64,000 bases of DNA from CBDBKE01 sp965218055 (GTDB lineage: Bacteria > Acidobacteriota > Terriglobia > JAJPHL01 > JAPKYU01): NCBI GenBank assembly GCA_965218055.1, contig CBDCKA010000002.1:2046001-2110000 (forward strand). Direction: 5' to 3'. The notes beneath the pieces were generated by a model, which was not told the origin of the DNA, ran no database searches, and saw only the letters and a program-made list of their open reading frames with translations. Positions 38,034 through 47,473 of this stretch are shown here, in pieces (within the stretch, counting starts at the first letter, position 1; every line of letters starts with the position of its first letter). The position numbers were made by a program, and so were the translations under genes.

Positions 38034-38895
38034 CTACGGCATCGTCAGCAGCGGCTTCTGACCGGGCGGTAAATGCTGATCGAAAACCGTCAGAATCAGA
38101 GCATCTCCTGCTTGAACCGCCATCAGACCCGCCAGGTCAACTACATTCCTCTCGCCAAAAAGTTTCACCACATTCGCGTAGGTTTCCGGAGTCACTAAAT
38201 GCTTCCCAGAAACCTCGCGACCCAACTGAATAATCGCCGCTTCTTTTTCACCCAAGCCTGTCAGAGGCTTGCGGTCCCTTACAACGTCTATTATGTAATG
38301 CTCCAGGCCTAGCTTGGCGGCTTCCAATTCGTGCATCGTCCACAAGTATTGTTGGTTCAATTCGCGGGCTGTTATGAGGATCGCTAGTTCCATCAGCCTT
38401 CGTCCAAGGTCTGCTTCGATAAGTTCAAGGAACTTGGCACCACCGCTGTGGAGGGATATTTGGTTCGGACCCGTACCCCAAGGGGCCAGCCTGGGACGAT
38501 CAGGATTGGATGGCGGCTGCGGGACTTTGATCAAAGGCAGACGGCTCCTAGACTCCGGATGAATATCAGGAGGAGACGCGTCTTCCCATCTGTAAGGAAG
38601 CTGAAGAGGAACGATGTGCTTCCAGTCCAGAGGCAAATGTTGATTCACTACGGTGAGTCTCACTGAGGTCCCTGAGTATCGGGCCATTAATGTAACTATA
38701 TCCACTAGGTTGGCCTTTCCCAAAGCTTTCAAGGCACGCGCATAGGTTTCCGGGGTCACTTTATGTCTTGTAACCGCTTCGCGGCCTAGTTGGATAATGG
38801 CAGCTTCCGTTTCGCCTAGTCCCTTGACCTGTCCTATAAGAGGCTCCTTGAATCTCAGGACGTCGACGATTTCCTTTTCCAGACCTTGCCGAAGC
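38034..38895 (-). pseudogene. Carboxymuconolactone-decarboxylase-like protein, 5'-truncated by IS3
   Basis: Tandem repeats of a helical domain: LGETEAAIIQLGREAVTRHK then VTPETYARALKALGKANLVD, and LGEKEAAIIQLGREVSGKHL then VTPETYANVVKLFGERNVVD, each ending in a QHLP motif. This fits the CMD/AhpD-like family but without its CxxC pair. The IS3 left end at 38896 replaces the N-terminus; the frame runs on into the IS by chance. Confidence 0.65.
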
Positions 38896-38964
38896 CCTGA
38901 CCTGACCGGGCCTTTTTGTACCAAGTGGAAAGAGAGAGAATCCACTTGAGGAGGAAGTGAGGTC

Positions 38965-39243
38965 ATGCCGACAAGGAGTTACAAGCCGGAGCAGATTGTA
39001 GCGGTGCTACGGCAGATAGAAGTGCAGATGGGGAACGGGAAGACTGCGCCCCAAGCCTGCAAAGAAGCTGGGATCCACACCCAAACCTACTACCGGTGGC
39101 GGAAGGAATACGGCGGGCTGAAGGTGGTGCAGGCAAAACGGCTGAAGGAGTTGGAGAAGGAAAACACGCGGCTGAAGCGGTTGGTAGCGGAGCTTTCTCT
39201 GGAGAAGCAGGTGCTGCGGGATGTGGCACAGGGAAACTTCTGA
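38965..39243 (+). CDS. IS3-family OrfA
   Basis: 92 residues: helix-turn-helix (YKPEQIVAVLRQIEVQMGNG, then GIHTQTYYRWRKEYGG) and a leucine-zipper tail (LKELEKENTRLKRLVAELSL). Near its end the heptamer G-GGA-AAC (39231-39237) sits in the correct frame for programmed -1 slippage into orfB. Confidence 0.92.
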   Translation: MPTRSYKPEQIVAVLRQIEVQMGNGKTAPQACKEAGIHTQTYYRWRKEYGGLKVVQAKRLKELEKENTRLKRLVAELSLEKQVLRDVAQGNF

Positions 39244-40109
39244 GCCCTGAGCGGCGGCGTTGTGCGGTGGAGCGTGCGTGGGAGCAACACGGGTTGTCGG
39301 AACGGCATGCCTGCCGGCTGCTGGGGCAATGGCGAGGGACACAACGATACGAGCCGATTCATCGGGTGGACGAGGATGCTCTGACCCGAGCGATCATTGC
39401 CCTGGGAGCGAAGTACGGGCGATATGGCTACCGGAGGATCACAGCGTTGCTGCGGAGTGCGGGCTGGGAAGTGGGCAAGGACCGGGTGCAGCGGATTTGG
39501 CGGCGGGAAGGGCTGAAAGTGCCGCAAAAACAAAGGCCGCGAGGACGGCTGTGGCTGAACGACGGTTCCTGTGTACGACTGAGGCCGGAGCGACCGAACC
39601 ACGTGTGGAGCTACGACTTCATGAGTGCCAGAACGCACGAGGGGAGAACGCTGCGGCTGCTGACCTTGCTGGATGAGTACACGCGGGAATGCCTGGCGAT
39701 CCGGGTGGAGCGGAGGATGGGCAGCCAACAAATCATTGAGGCGTTGTCGGACGTGATGTTGTGGCGAGGGATACCGGAACAGATTCGATCCGACAATGGT
39801 CCCGAGTTCATCGCCAAACAACTGCGCCAGTGGTTGGCAAATCTAGGGACCGGGACACTGTACATCGAACCGGGCAGTCCCTGGGAGAACGGGTACTGCG
39901 AGAGTTTCAATGGGAAGCTGCGGGACGAATGCCTGAATGGAGAGATCTTCTACTCGCTGAAGGAGGCACAGGTGGTGATTGAACAGTGGAGGGTGCAATA
40001 CAACACGGTGCGGCCGCACTCGGCGCTCGGCTATAGGCCCCCGGCGCCGGGGGCCTATAGCCCTCCCCTGCCACTGAAACCAGTTTCACAGCCCCAGGCT
40101 GCGATGTAA
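39231..40109 (+). CDS. IS3-family OrfB (integrase core), made by -1 frameshift
   Basis: Continues from the GGGAAAC slip site in the -1 frame for about 292 residues. HTH_21 (YGRYGYRRITALLRSAGWEV), rve core: WSYDFMSARTHEGRTL (Asp), RSDNGPEFIAKQL (Asp), ENGYCESFNGKLRDECL (Glu), ending RPHSALGYRPPAPGAY. The OrfAB fusion is the active transposase in this family. Confidence 0.93.
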   Translation, partial: GKLLSPERRRCAVERAWEQHGLSERHACRLLGQWRGTQRYEPIHRVDEDALTRAIIALGAKYGRYGYRRITALLRSAGWEVGKDRVQRIWRREGLKVPQKQRPRGRLWLNDGSCVRLRPERPNHVWSYDFMSARTHEGRTLRLLTLLDEYTRECLAIRVERRMGSQQIIEALSDVMLWRGIPEQIRSDNGPEFIAKQLRQWLANLGTGTLYIEPGSPWENGYCESFNGKLRDECLNGEIFYSLKEAQVVIEQWRVQYNTVRPHSALGYRPPAPGAYSPPLPLKPVSQPQAAM

Positions 40110-40149
40110 ACTCTCACTACGGTTGGTACAAAAAATCGGTCTGGTCAGG

Positions 40150-40385
40150 ATGAGTTCTCCGAATCCCAAATGTTCGTCTAATTCGCGCACGAGGATCAGG
40201 CCGCCGTCGGAAGTAACCCGCGACCCCTGGAAATCGACCTTCAATGCAGCATTGAAAGAGAACTGAAAGGGCTGATTTTGCCTCTCACCCACTCGGTTTC
40301 TACCTCCGGAAGCTGTATTGACGCTGGAACCGGCATAAATATTGGCGTCGGAGGTCAGTATAAGGTTAGCTTTGGAGTTTAAAAA
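40150..40385 (-). pseudogene. IS1380-family 5' remnant (second)
   Basis: GTG 40292 opens MGERQNQPFQFSFNAALKVD, then FQGSRVTSDGGLILVREL, the standard N-terminus of IS1380 transposases, cut by the IS3 right end at 40150. The leader up to about 40385 is like that of the remnant at 37394-37530. Confidence 0.75.
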
Positions 40386-40468
40386 CGGAAATCCGGGCTA
40401 ATGCCGTCTGGTGATAGCACACCGCTACGGCAGCTACCAGTGCCACCATAACGGCACCACGTCGCGTC

Positions 40469-41920
40469 TTATTCTTCCGCGATGCTGTAGAGATGTCGCT
40501 CGCCGCGCAGCAGCAGCTCGCGGCCGACGGCGGCCGGAGAGGCGGTGAAGCTGTCGTCGAGCTGGTTTAGAGCGAGCGCTTTGGGGTTGTCCTCATGGGT
40601 AAGAACTATGGTGGCGCCGTTGCGGTCCGTGACGTACACTCGGCCGGCTGCTGCGACGGGCGAGGCGAACACCGTGCGCAGGCCAGTGAGTCGGATTGGG
40701 CCGGGCTGATCTTCTCCCGTCCGGGCATCGACACGCGTGAGGACACTCTGAAAGTGGGCGATGAAGTACAACGTCTCTCCGTAAAGCAACGGCGAGGGCA
40801 CATACGGTGCCCCTCGCGTGCGGACCCACGCCACCTGCCCGGTCTCGGTGATGTCACCCTTGGCACCGTCGAGGCGAATGGCAAGCATGCCCGGCCTGTC
40901 GTAGGTGCTGCCGGCATAGACCATGCCGCCTCCCGCGGCGGGCGAGGCAACCACGTTCTCCACCGAGAGCCCCTTGCCCTCCCAGATCATCGCACCAGTG
41001 GCTAGGTCGTATCCGCGCACGCGCTGCGAACCGCTGATGATGACCTGCGGCCGGCCGCCGTGCTCGACCACGATGGGCGTGGTCCACGAACTGCTCGCCT
41101 CGCGCTCGGTCCGCCAACGCTCCTGCCCCGTCCGCTTGTCGAACGCGACGACAAATGACGGGCCTTCGTGATCCCAGTTGAGGATTAGTGTTTCGCCGTA
41201 CAGCGCCGGGGAACTGCCCTCGCCATGGCCGTGCAGTGTGTGCATTCGGCCAAGGTTGGCTTGCCACTTCAACTTACCGTCGAAGTCCAGGCAGTACAGG
41301 CCGTAGGAACTGAAGGAAGCAAACAGAAGTTTGCCGTCGGTCACAGGGGAAGCGGACGCCAGGCTCGAGGTGAAATGCCCGCCCTCGTGCGGCAGGGCCT
41401 TGCGCACAGTCCGTTCCCAGAGGACGCTTCCATCGCGGCGGTCAAGCGCCATGACGATGAACTTGACGCGACGCGTGATGGGATTTTCGTCGTGGCCGCC
41501 GGGACGGCCGCTGTATCTAGGCGACAGGGCGTCACCGGAAGGAACGGCGGCAGTGACGAAGACACGGTCGCCCCACACGATCGGTGTCGAATGGCCTTTG
41601 CCCGGCAGCTCGACCTTCCACCGGATGTTCTTCGTCTCGCTCCATTCGATTGGCGGATCGGCGTGCGGCGCGACGCCCGTGGCCAGCGGCCCACGCCACT
41701 GCGGCCAGTTGTGCATCGCATCGGTCAAAACCTCGGACGGCGAAGGGGTCAGGGGCGCCTCGACCGGTACGACACCGATTCGGTTTTGCGGCTCGGGCGG
41801 CGACAATTCACGCGGGCGATTCACCCATTCCGCCACGAGGTTGATCCCCGCCATGACCACAACGATCAGCAGGATCACCATAGCCGGCGAGGATGTACGT
41901 TGTCTTTGTCTTTCTATCAT
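40469..41920 (-). CDS. PQQ-type beta-propeller protein
   Basis: 483 residues. One N-terminal membrane anchor (MVILLIVVVMAGINLVAEWV, about 14-33), then an outward-facing propeller opening NWPQWRGPLATGV and repeating blades with Trp-dock-like motifs (VMALDRRDGSVLWERTV, VAFDKRTGQERWRTE, GYDLATGAMIWEGKG). No quinone-binding catalytic residues are evident, so it is a scaffold- or sensor-like member (PF13360) rather than a dehydrogenase. Typical of Acidobacteriota and Planctomycetota. The neighbouring rhodanese is 304 bp upstream on the same strand. Confidence 0.88.
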   Translation of the reverse strand: MIERQRQRTSSPAMVILLIVVVMAGINLVAEWVNRPRELSPPEPQNRIGVVPVEAPLTPSPSEVLTDAMHNWPQWRGPLATGVAPHADPPIEWSETKNIRWKVELPGKGHSTPIVWGDRVFVTAAVPSGDALSPRYSGRPGGHDENPITRRVKFIVMALDRRDGSVLWERTVRKALPHEGGHFTSSLASASPVTDGKLLFASFSSYGLYCLDFDGKLKWQANLGRMHTLHGHGEGSSPALYGETLILNWDHEGPSFVVAFDKRTGQERWRTEREASSSWTTPIVVEHGGRPQVIISGSQRVRGYDLATGAMIWEGKGLSVENVVASPAAGGGMVYAGSTYDRPGMLAIRLDGAKGDITETGQVAWVRTRGAPYVPSPLLYGETLYFIAHFQSVLTRVDARTGEDQPGPIRLTGLRTVFASPVAAAGRVYVTDRNGATIVLTHEDNPKALALNQLDDSFTASPAAVGRELLLRGERHLYSIAEE

Positions 41921-42224
41921 GCGTTACCTGCCCTTCTCCGCCAGCAGACTGTCGATGACCGCATCGGTGGGGTCGAGTTGAATATGAAAATTTGAAACAC
42001 ACCAGCGGTGGTTTTGCGAAGCGTACTCATGCCCCGGCGAAGGTGTTGACATACGGAAATTGCAGTTGAGACCTCACTGGGACAACAAACAACAGGGTTA
42101 GGCTCACTCTGGGTAAGTAAGCAATACGAGGAGAGCGTCTCTTCGACTCTTCCATTTCTCTTCGGCCTCCTCTGCAGGGCTTTTCAATGCGGTTCCGCGG
42201 TGGGGGCGGCAACTCCACACGAAT
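41921..42224 (+). other. No gene recognised
   Basis: 304 bp between the propeller gene and the rhodanese gene. It should hold the propeller gene's promoter; no clear -35/-10 pair was identified. Confidence 0.4.
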
Positions 42225-42659
42225 TCACTTTTTGGCTAGGTTTTCATAGCGATCTTCAACAGCACTCTCCCTGGTCGTCGGAAGACCACGGGGAGCCCAG
42301 CCCGGGAAAGTTAACTGCCCCATCTCATCGGTTTCTCCACCGAATCCGCCGCGCATATCTAGGATGTTGGCGAACCCGGCCTGTAGCAAGACCTCGGCCG
42401 CTTTCATGGAGCGGCCTCCTTTCTGGCAACCAGTAATACATTTCACGTCCTTGCCAACATTGGCCTCCACGATCTCCACAAATCGGGGATTGAACTGCAT
42501 GCGCCCGAACGGGTCCGGTTCCACGACGGGAACGTTTTTGGCCCCCGGTACGTGTCCCGCCTCAAACTCCGGGACGGTTCGCACATCCAGGTAGATGTAT
42601 CCAGTATTGGAATCGAGCAGCTCCTTGGCTTGTTCCGGTGTAATGCGTTTGATTTCCAT
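42225..42659 (-). CDS. Rhodanese-domain sulfurtransferase
   Basis: 144 residues, a single rhodanese domain: YIYLDVRTVPEFEAGHVPGA, then the active loop ITGCQKGGRS with nucleophile C78 and R83, and ANILDMRGGF. It transfers sulfane sulfur through a Cys persulfide; likely cytoplasmic (no signal peptide). GGGAGC precedes ATG 42659. Confidence 0.92.
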   Translation of the reverse strand: MEIKRITPEQAKELLDSNTGYIYLDVRTVPEFEAGHVPGAKNVPVVEPDPFGRMQFNPRFVEIVEANVGKDVKCITGCQKGGRSMKAAEVLLQAGFANILDMRGGFGGETDEMGQLTFPGWAPRGLPTTRESAVEDRYENLAKK

Positions 42660-43123
42660 GCTTGCTCCCTTGCCTATTTGTTCAATTAAACACTGGGTGA
42701 CGGTAGGTCTTCACAGCCTCACCCAGAATTCGATGGGATGAACCTTCGCTTTCTCATTCGGTTTCTACTTCTACATCGTTTCCGTTACCCGAACGGAAAA
42801 ACTCTTACACTCGGCTCAAGATTCTACGCCAGCCACCCTGTCGGCTCAAGCTCAGATGACCATGGCCTCCTTGTAAATACGGCCAATAAACTAGGCCACA
42901 GCACCTCCGCGAACTCTTCGCGTCTTGGGTGCTGGCAAAGCCGGAATTTCCTTTTTGGCCTTCCGGCGATTGAAAACATACACCCATCTGCGTCCCACCG
43001 AGTACAATGTTTTCTCCGAGAGGACCATCGGCTCCGAGCGTCCCTTTCGGGGTCCCCTAAAACCGTCCAATCAGCATCCAAACCCAGCTTTTTCAGACAA
43101 CTCTCCATACCTGGGGGATAGCG
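42660..43123 (+). other. No gene recognised
   Basis: 464 bp. Frames exist on both strands (for example 42824-43108 minus) but none has family-like motifs. Probably leftover flank of the IS1380 copy. Confidence 0.35.
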
Positions 43124-43153
43124 GCATCGTTTTCTTGTGTGCCGTAGCCCAGG

Positions 43154-43685
43154 CTATCCCGACGGGAGTGCCAATCCATCGATCCGCCCCAGCATGCTGG
43201 CAAACAGCCGTCGGGTCAAATGGCCCTCGGCCAGCAGGAGCCAGTAGTACCGTGCGTGTTTTACGAGCCGTCCTCCGGTTTTCACCAGCCGCTGCTGGAG
43301 GCTCGTCAAGGACCACTTCTCGATTCTCTGTGGCAGCACTAGCCGTCGCCATAGGTTGCCCAGGTTGTAGGCGATGATCGTCAGCCAAAGCCGTACCTCG
43401 TTAGATCGGAACTTGTGGCAACTGAGCCGCGTCATCTTCACCGCCTGCTTGCCTTCCTTGAGCCACTGTTCTGCGGTGCCGCGCTTGTTATAGAACCGCA
43501 CCACCGCCCGATTCGGCAGCGTCAGATTCGTTACAATGAACCCCACTCGCGGGAACAACTCCCCGGAATGATGCTCTACTTTCGCCACCACCCTTCGAGC
43601 CGTCTTCCAACCGGCTGCCTGGTACAAGAACCCCTTGTACTCGACCAGCGGTTTCTTGGTGGGCCTTCCCACGGGGTGTTTCAGT
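43154..43685 (-). pseudogene. IS1380-family transposase C-terminal part
   Basis: About 172 residues: VVAKVEHHSGELFPRVGFIV, VVRFYNKRGTAEQWLKEGKQ, RLSCHKFRSNEVRLWLTIIA, then YNLGN and WSLTSLQQRLVKTGGRLVKH. The RGTAEQW-IKEGK motif carries the catalytic Glu of IS1380 transposases. The N-terminal two-thirds are missing, cut at the MITE at 43686. Confidence 0.85.
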
Positions 43686-43817
43686 GGTACTGTCGAGTTG
43701 AGCAGAATCTGCCCGTTTTGCGGAAGGATTCTGCTGGATCAGAGACTGAGAATCAATGACTTAGCGGTGGCGGCGGGCGGCGAGAATGCCGCCAAACTGC
43801 TTAACTTGACAGTATCC
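43686..43817 (-). mobile_element. 132-bp MITE with IS6-type ends (copy 2, inverted)
   Basis: More than 95% identical to the MITE at 23706-23836 in opposite orientation. One end is GTACTGTCGAGTT (one change) and the other GATACTGTCAAGTT. It joins an IS1380 fragment to repA copy 3 within the codons after FGMTPDK. No target duplication, so the flanks have recombined. Confidence 0.85.
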
Positions 43818-44627
43818 TTGTCCGGCGTCATCCCAAATTGCCGGTAGATCTGCCGCCAGGAGAGCCGCTGCGGAGCGCGAAGCGTGAAGGTTCGGTAGAC
43901 CAGACACAAGTAAAGGTCGAGGCCCAGGGAGGACCGCTTGAGGGCCGTGAGGGTGTTCAGGTCGAGGGGCACCGGATGATTGATGATTTCGTTGAAGAAC
44001 GACTCACCGAGGTGGATCTTGCTGTCCCACGGCACCCGCTCACCGGGCTTGCGCTCGTTCCACCAGAACTCGTGCTTGTCCGCCACCGGTGAAGTGACCC
44101 GCGCAAAGCCTGACTCATCCTCGTAGATCAGCGAGACGGTGCAGCCAAAGAGCCGATTCATCTGGTTGCGGAGCCGGGTTTGAACGCCGCCGCGCCCGCC
44201 GCTGCTGCTGTAGACACCCAGGGACAGCATGAAGTCGGCCAGAGATTTCCCTAGAACCAACTCGCGGCTTCCGGTCTTCACCGCTTCGGTCGATATCCAG
44301 GCCAGCAAGAGGCGTGGGAGGTTGCCGAAGGGGAGCTTACCGCCACCGACCGCGTTCATGTAGAGCGTGAAGGGGCCGTTGACGCGCTTGTACTGATGCC
44401 GGTTGCCGGGGTTGCTTCGGGGTAGTGAGCACAGCGCCATCATCCGCGCCATGAAGCCGAGATCGGGGTCCGCTTCGCTGGCCGAAACAAGCAGGTTCAC
44501 TTGATCGGCCTGGGTGAAGCCCCGCCGCGCCGGTGGTGGGGTTTCGCGGATCGCCTTGACCGGCCCGTCCAGATCGGCGACGACTATCACCGATCGGAAC
44601 CAACTCGCTGTGTTGACGCTGCTGCAT
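43818..44627 (-). pseudogene. repA: Plasmid replication initiator RepA (copy 3), frameshifted and truncated
   Basis: ATG 44627 reads MQQRQHSELVPIGDS, then shifts frame near 44575 to ADLDGPVKAIRETPPPARRG. The rest is intact: SLPRSNPGNRHQYKRVNGPF, LLLAWISTEAVKTGSRELVL, GGVQTRLRNQMNRLFGCTVS and EIINHPVPLDLNTLTALKRS, up to YRQFGMTPDK where the MITE begins. This is the most complete of the three repA copies. The box at 44636-44659 precedes it. Confidence 0.88.
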
Positions 44628-44635
44628 AGCCTTTC

Positions 44636-44659
44636 ATTCTCTCACGCCCGTCAGACAAG
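44636..44659 (-). promoter_or_regulatory. Conserved box upstream of repA copy 3
   Basis: Minus strand CTTGTCTGACGGGCGTGAGA then GAAT, nearly identical to the boxes at 54488-54511 (coiled-coil gene) and 15567-15592 (repA copy 2). Confidence 0.5.
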
Positions 44660-44702
44660 ACAGGGATACCACTCATCACAACCAGAGAAAGCGACAGAGA
44701 AA

Positions 44703-45452
44703 TCAAAACCGGAATCGGACGCCTGCCTCAATTTGGTCGGCATCGATCGGCTCCCCTCGGCTTGAGCGAAAGCGATAGCCAAAGCGGAACTCCACGCGCT
44801 TGTAGACCCGAACCGAGAGACCTCCCATGATCTGATAGGCAAAACGAGAATCCCCGTATGTGACTGTGAGGGGTCCGCCGGGAAAGCCGAGGAAGAGTTC
44901 GTCGGGGAGGTGGGGGAACGGCTCAAAGGAGATAGTAGAGGTGACAGTTCTATCGTGGAAGAAAGCTCCCAGGCCGAAACCGGCGTAGGGACTCACTCGC
45001 CATTTGGGATAGCGGTAGTAGACATTGCCCATGAGGGACTGGGTCTTGATTGCTCCGTTGCTTTCTATGGTGATAGAGGGAGGAGAGGGGATTTCAAAGC
45101 CTTCAGAACTTTCAGAACCTGTCCAGATCAACCCACCGAAATTGGTCTGGGGAAGATTGCCGAAAGGGAGCTTGTTGCCGATACCGACTCTCTGGTGCCC
45201 CCATTCAATCTCGGTCGAGAAGCCCTCTTTAAAGGCGTAGCCGAAGGCCGCTGTAAAACCGCCGCCCACTTCAAAATTGTTCCCCGGTCCGCCAAGGCCG
45301 ATTCCTGATAGGCCCTTCGGGTCGTATGGAAAAACGGCTGATCCAGCAAAGCCGACAAAGAACTCACCGTCTTTGTCAGCATCCTGCGCACTCAGAGGGC
45401 CAGACAGGGGCAAGACGACAAGTAGGGTGAAAAAATATCGGCGGAGATTCAT
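44703..45452 (-). CDS. Outer-membrane beta-barrel protein
   Basis: 249 residues from ATG 45452. Signal peptide MNLRRYFFTLLVVLPLSGPL then SAQD. The rest alternates polar and aromatic residues in strands (GGGFTAAFGYAFKEGFSTEI, YAGFGLGAFFHDRTVTS, FAYQIMGGLSVRVYKRVEFR) and ends IEAGVRFRF, with the terminal Phe typical of barrel proteins. Eight-stranded OmpA/OmpW-like size. It lies directly behind a coiled-coil gene fragment whose frame runs into it without a stop; that longer start is rejected. Confidence 0.8.
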   Translation of the reverse strand: MNLRRYFFTLLVVLPLSGPLSAQDADKDGEFFVGFAGSAVFPYDPKGLSGIGLGGPGNNFEVGGGFTAAFGYAFKEGFSTEIEWGHQRVGIGNKLPFGNLPQTNFGGLIWTGSESSEGFEIPSPPSITIESNGAIKTQSLMGNVYYRYPKWRVSPYAGFGLGAFFHDRTVTSTISFEPFPHLPDELFLGFPGGPLTVTYGDSRFAYQIMGGLSVRVYKRVEFRFGYRFRSSRGEPIDADQIEAGVRFRF

Positions 45453-45476
45453 ACTGCGCTCGACCCTAGCTGGCCT

Positions 45477-45645
45477 TGACCCGTCCGGTGATGGCCTCGC
45501 GCAAGCCTTCCAACAATCCCTCCAGGTGCGCCATGCGCTCGCGCAGTTCGCCAACTTCGCCAAGCAAGTCTTTGATGTCCTGGCGCATGTCCTGCCGGAG
45601 CCCGCGATTGCCGGTCAGGATCAACCCGGACTGCGCTATTTCCAA
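45477..45645 (-). pseudogene. Coiled-coil gene family, 3' two-thirds (copy D)
   Basis: Minus strand GLILTGNRGLRQDMRQDIKD, then a coil to LEGLLEGLREAITGRVKAS and a stop, homologous to the intact copy at 54536. The first 25 codons (membrane segment) are replaced by the end of the lipoprotein gene. Together with 46268-46374 it brackets that gene. Confidence 0.75.
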
Positions 45646-46374
45646 TCATCTCTTGGCTGTCCTAATCAGCCCATCATTGTCGTGCAGCTGCAGGTTCCCG
45701 CGAGAGTCTAGGATCCAATGATCCTCAGCCGTGGCACCGCCGACCTGATCGAAGCGACGACCCAGCGGCGACCGCTTTTCGACCAACTCTTTCTTGAGGC
45801 TGCTCCCATCTGTAAACTTCCGTTCGACGTACAGCTTTCCACCTTCATGGAAGATCGTGATGCGACTGCTCGCATAAGGGATTTCATCAAGCCACCGCCC
45901 GACCATTTCGCGTTTCGCTGGCGCAGGTGCAGTCGAGAGTTTCTTTTCTTCTTTGGTCGAGAGGCCCAATATTTTCACTTCGAGATCGGGAGTGAAATGG
46001 GTTGTTGCCCAGGCTCCAGAACCAACTGTCATGCCCGGAAGATAGTAGGTTATAAATGTGCGGTCGTAGTCCCGCGAGTCCTGAGATTTCAGCTTGAGGG
46101 CAATAGCGTGAAGAGTGTCTTCAGCAACTCTTTTGTTCAACCGAACGTCGAGGCTGCGTTTGATGCCCGCTCTGGCAGTTGAATCGATGATCGAATATGA
46201 CACATCGTCTGGAATCGTCGGCTGATTTGGCGTACAACCTGCTGCTAACAAGGCCACCATCGCGAGCAGCCGTATGTCCTGCCGCAACCCGCGATTGCTG
46301 GTCAGGATCAGCCCGGCCAAGGCTGCCCCTATTGCCAGCACCGCAACCAAGACGCTGATGAGCTCAACGCTCAT
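45646..46374 (-). CDS. Lipoprotein embedded in, and fused to, a coiled-coil gene 5' end (copy E)
   Basis: The frame from ATG 46374 encodes the coiled-coil family's first 35 residues (MSVELISVLVAVLAIGAALA, GLILTSNRGLRQDIR) and then LLAMVALLAAGC, a lipobox signal. A start at ATG 46260 would give a normal lipoprotein of about 204 residues. The mature part (TPNQPTIPDDVSYSIIDSTA..., a VGSGAWATTHFTPDLEVKIL strand) is unknown. The ~36-bp segment around GGCAGGACAT lies at both edges of the insert, so the lipoprotein gene probably entered by recombination between coiled-coil copies. Confidence 0.65.
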   Translation of the reverse strand: MSVELISVLVAVLAIGAALAGLILTSNRGLRQDIRLLAMVALLAAGCTPNQPTIPDDVSYSIIDSTARAGIKRSLDVRLNKRVAEDTLHAIALKLKSQDSRDYDRTFITYYLPGMTVGSGAWATTHFTPDLEVKILGLSTKEEKKLSTAPAPAKREMVGRWLDEIPYASSRITIFHEGGKLYVERKFTDGSSLKKELVEKRSPLGRRFDQVGGATAEDHWILDSRGNLQLHDNDGLIRTAKR

Positions 46375-46689
46375 GCTTCCTCCAATCCGTTCGGCCTATT
46401 CTTTCACGCCTTCAAGCAAGACCCAACCTAGCGGCTGGGGCCAAAGTCTCGCTCCGGGCCGCGCTGCCGTTCCCGCGCCTGCTGCTGCCTCTTCCAGATC
46501 GCGTTCACACCCCAGCCCCTGTAGGGGATCACGCGCATGCGTGGCTCCAAAGGGTAGGCTGGCTGCCGCTGCTTCGAAATCTGAGTATACCTGTGCCTGC
46601 GGGTGGGGTGCTATTTTATGATATTGGGAAGATATCAAATAAAATATAAAGCGCTGCGGAGCTTCAGGCTTGATCCTGGGCCTCCGTTC

Positions 46690-46881
46690 CTAGTCGCTCG
46701 GATCGTTCCTCGCGGCTTCCGCTTCGGCCACGGAAATCGTGTCATCTTCCATCAAACCGATCTTCTCCCCCAACTCCCACGTCAATTCCACCGCTTCACT
46801 TGTGGTAAGCGCCTTCCAAAATTCATCCTCGGTTTCGACCGAGAGCACCGTCTCGCCGCCGCTCCATTTCTTGCGGATCAT
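46690..46881 (-). CDS. Small acidic protein, 63 residues (paralog 1)
   Basis: GGAAGGAAAGCC precedes ATG 46881. The core VETEDEFWKALTTSEAVELT, then WELGEKIGLMEDD, is shared with the protein at 53708-53977 (VETEDDFHEALNRGLAVELT). Unknown function. Each paralog lies within 600 bp of a coiled-coil gene copy. Confidence 0.6.
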   Translation of the reverse strand: MIRKKWSGGETVLSVETEDEFWKALTTSEAVELTWELGEKIGLMEDDTISVAEAEAARNDPSD

Positions 46882-47092
46882 GGCTTTCCTTCCGTGTTTT
46901 ATGGCTAGATCCCAGGCCCGGACCGCTCATAAAAGAGGCCACCATTATACCGGTGGAGATGGGGAGACATGGCCGTAATCGGGTAGTGCCTCAGTTTGAA
47001 ATTTGGGGCCTGACGACCGGGGCCGAATCGTGGCATACTGAAACCTGCTCAATGATAGGCATGCTGGAACTTGGCGCGATTCTGGTGGAGTA

Positions 47093-47362
47093 ATGGCAGT
47101 GAACCCGAAGAAGTGTCCTCTCTGGAACTGGATCGCTTTGCTCTATCCACTCAGCGCTTTTTTCTATACTCTTTCGAGAGGAGAACCACTTTTCACTGCA
47201 TGGTTATATGCCGTGGGCAATCTCGGCTACTTATTGGCCGTCATTACGGTTTATCCAGGACAATTTGTGCTGTTTGGCCTCAAAACGAGGCTCAATGTCT
47301 TCATCTTTGCCCTCATTGCGTGGATCAGCAGTGTCGTGTTCATGTATTTGCTGTTCAATTAA
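47093..47362 (+). CDS. Small membrane protein, 89 residues
   Basis: GGTGGAGTA precedes ATG 47093. Three membrane segments: WIALLYPLSAFFYTL, AWLYAVGNLGYLLAVITVY and LNVFIFALIAWISSVVFMYL. No family recognised; function unknown. Confidence 0.6.
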   Translation: MAVNPKKCPLWNWIALLYPLSAFFYTLSRGEPLFTAWLYAVGNLGYLLAVITVYPGQFVLFGLKTRLNVFIFALIAWISSVVFMYLLFN

Positions 47363-47473
47363 AAGCACAGGAAAGCGCGATCCTTTACAAGAAGAGAACT
47401 TCAAACTGAGACACCGGTCAGCATTGCACGGCTGTTCAGGGACAGATTATCCAGTCGTGTACACGAGTAGCTC

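Larger units (their letters stand above)
38896..40149 (+). mobile_element. IS3-family insertion sequence (first)
   Basis: Ends CCTGACCTGACCG (38896-38908) and the complement of CCTGACCAGACCG (about 40137-40149), followed inward by TTTTTGTACCAA on both sides. It contains orfA and orfB in the -1 frameshift arrangement. It interrupts the CMD-like gene on the left and an IS1380 copy on the right. No target duplication seen. Confidence 0.85.

Noticed and set aside
44703..45563. Beta-barrel protein starting at 45563
   Set aside because: The extra 37 residues are a wrong-frame reading of the coiled-coil fragment; ATG 45452 is followed by a normal signal peptide.
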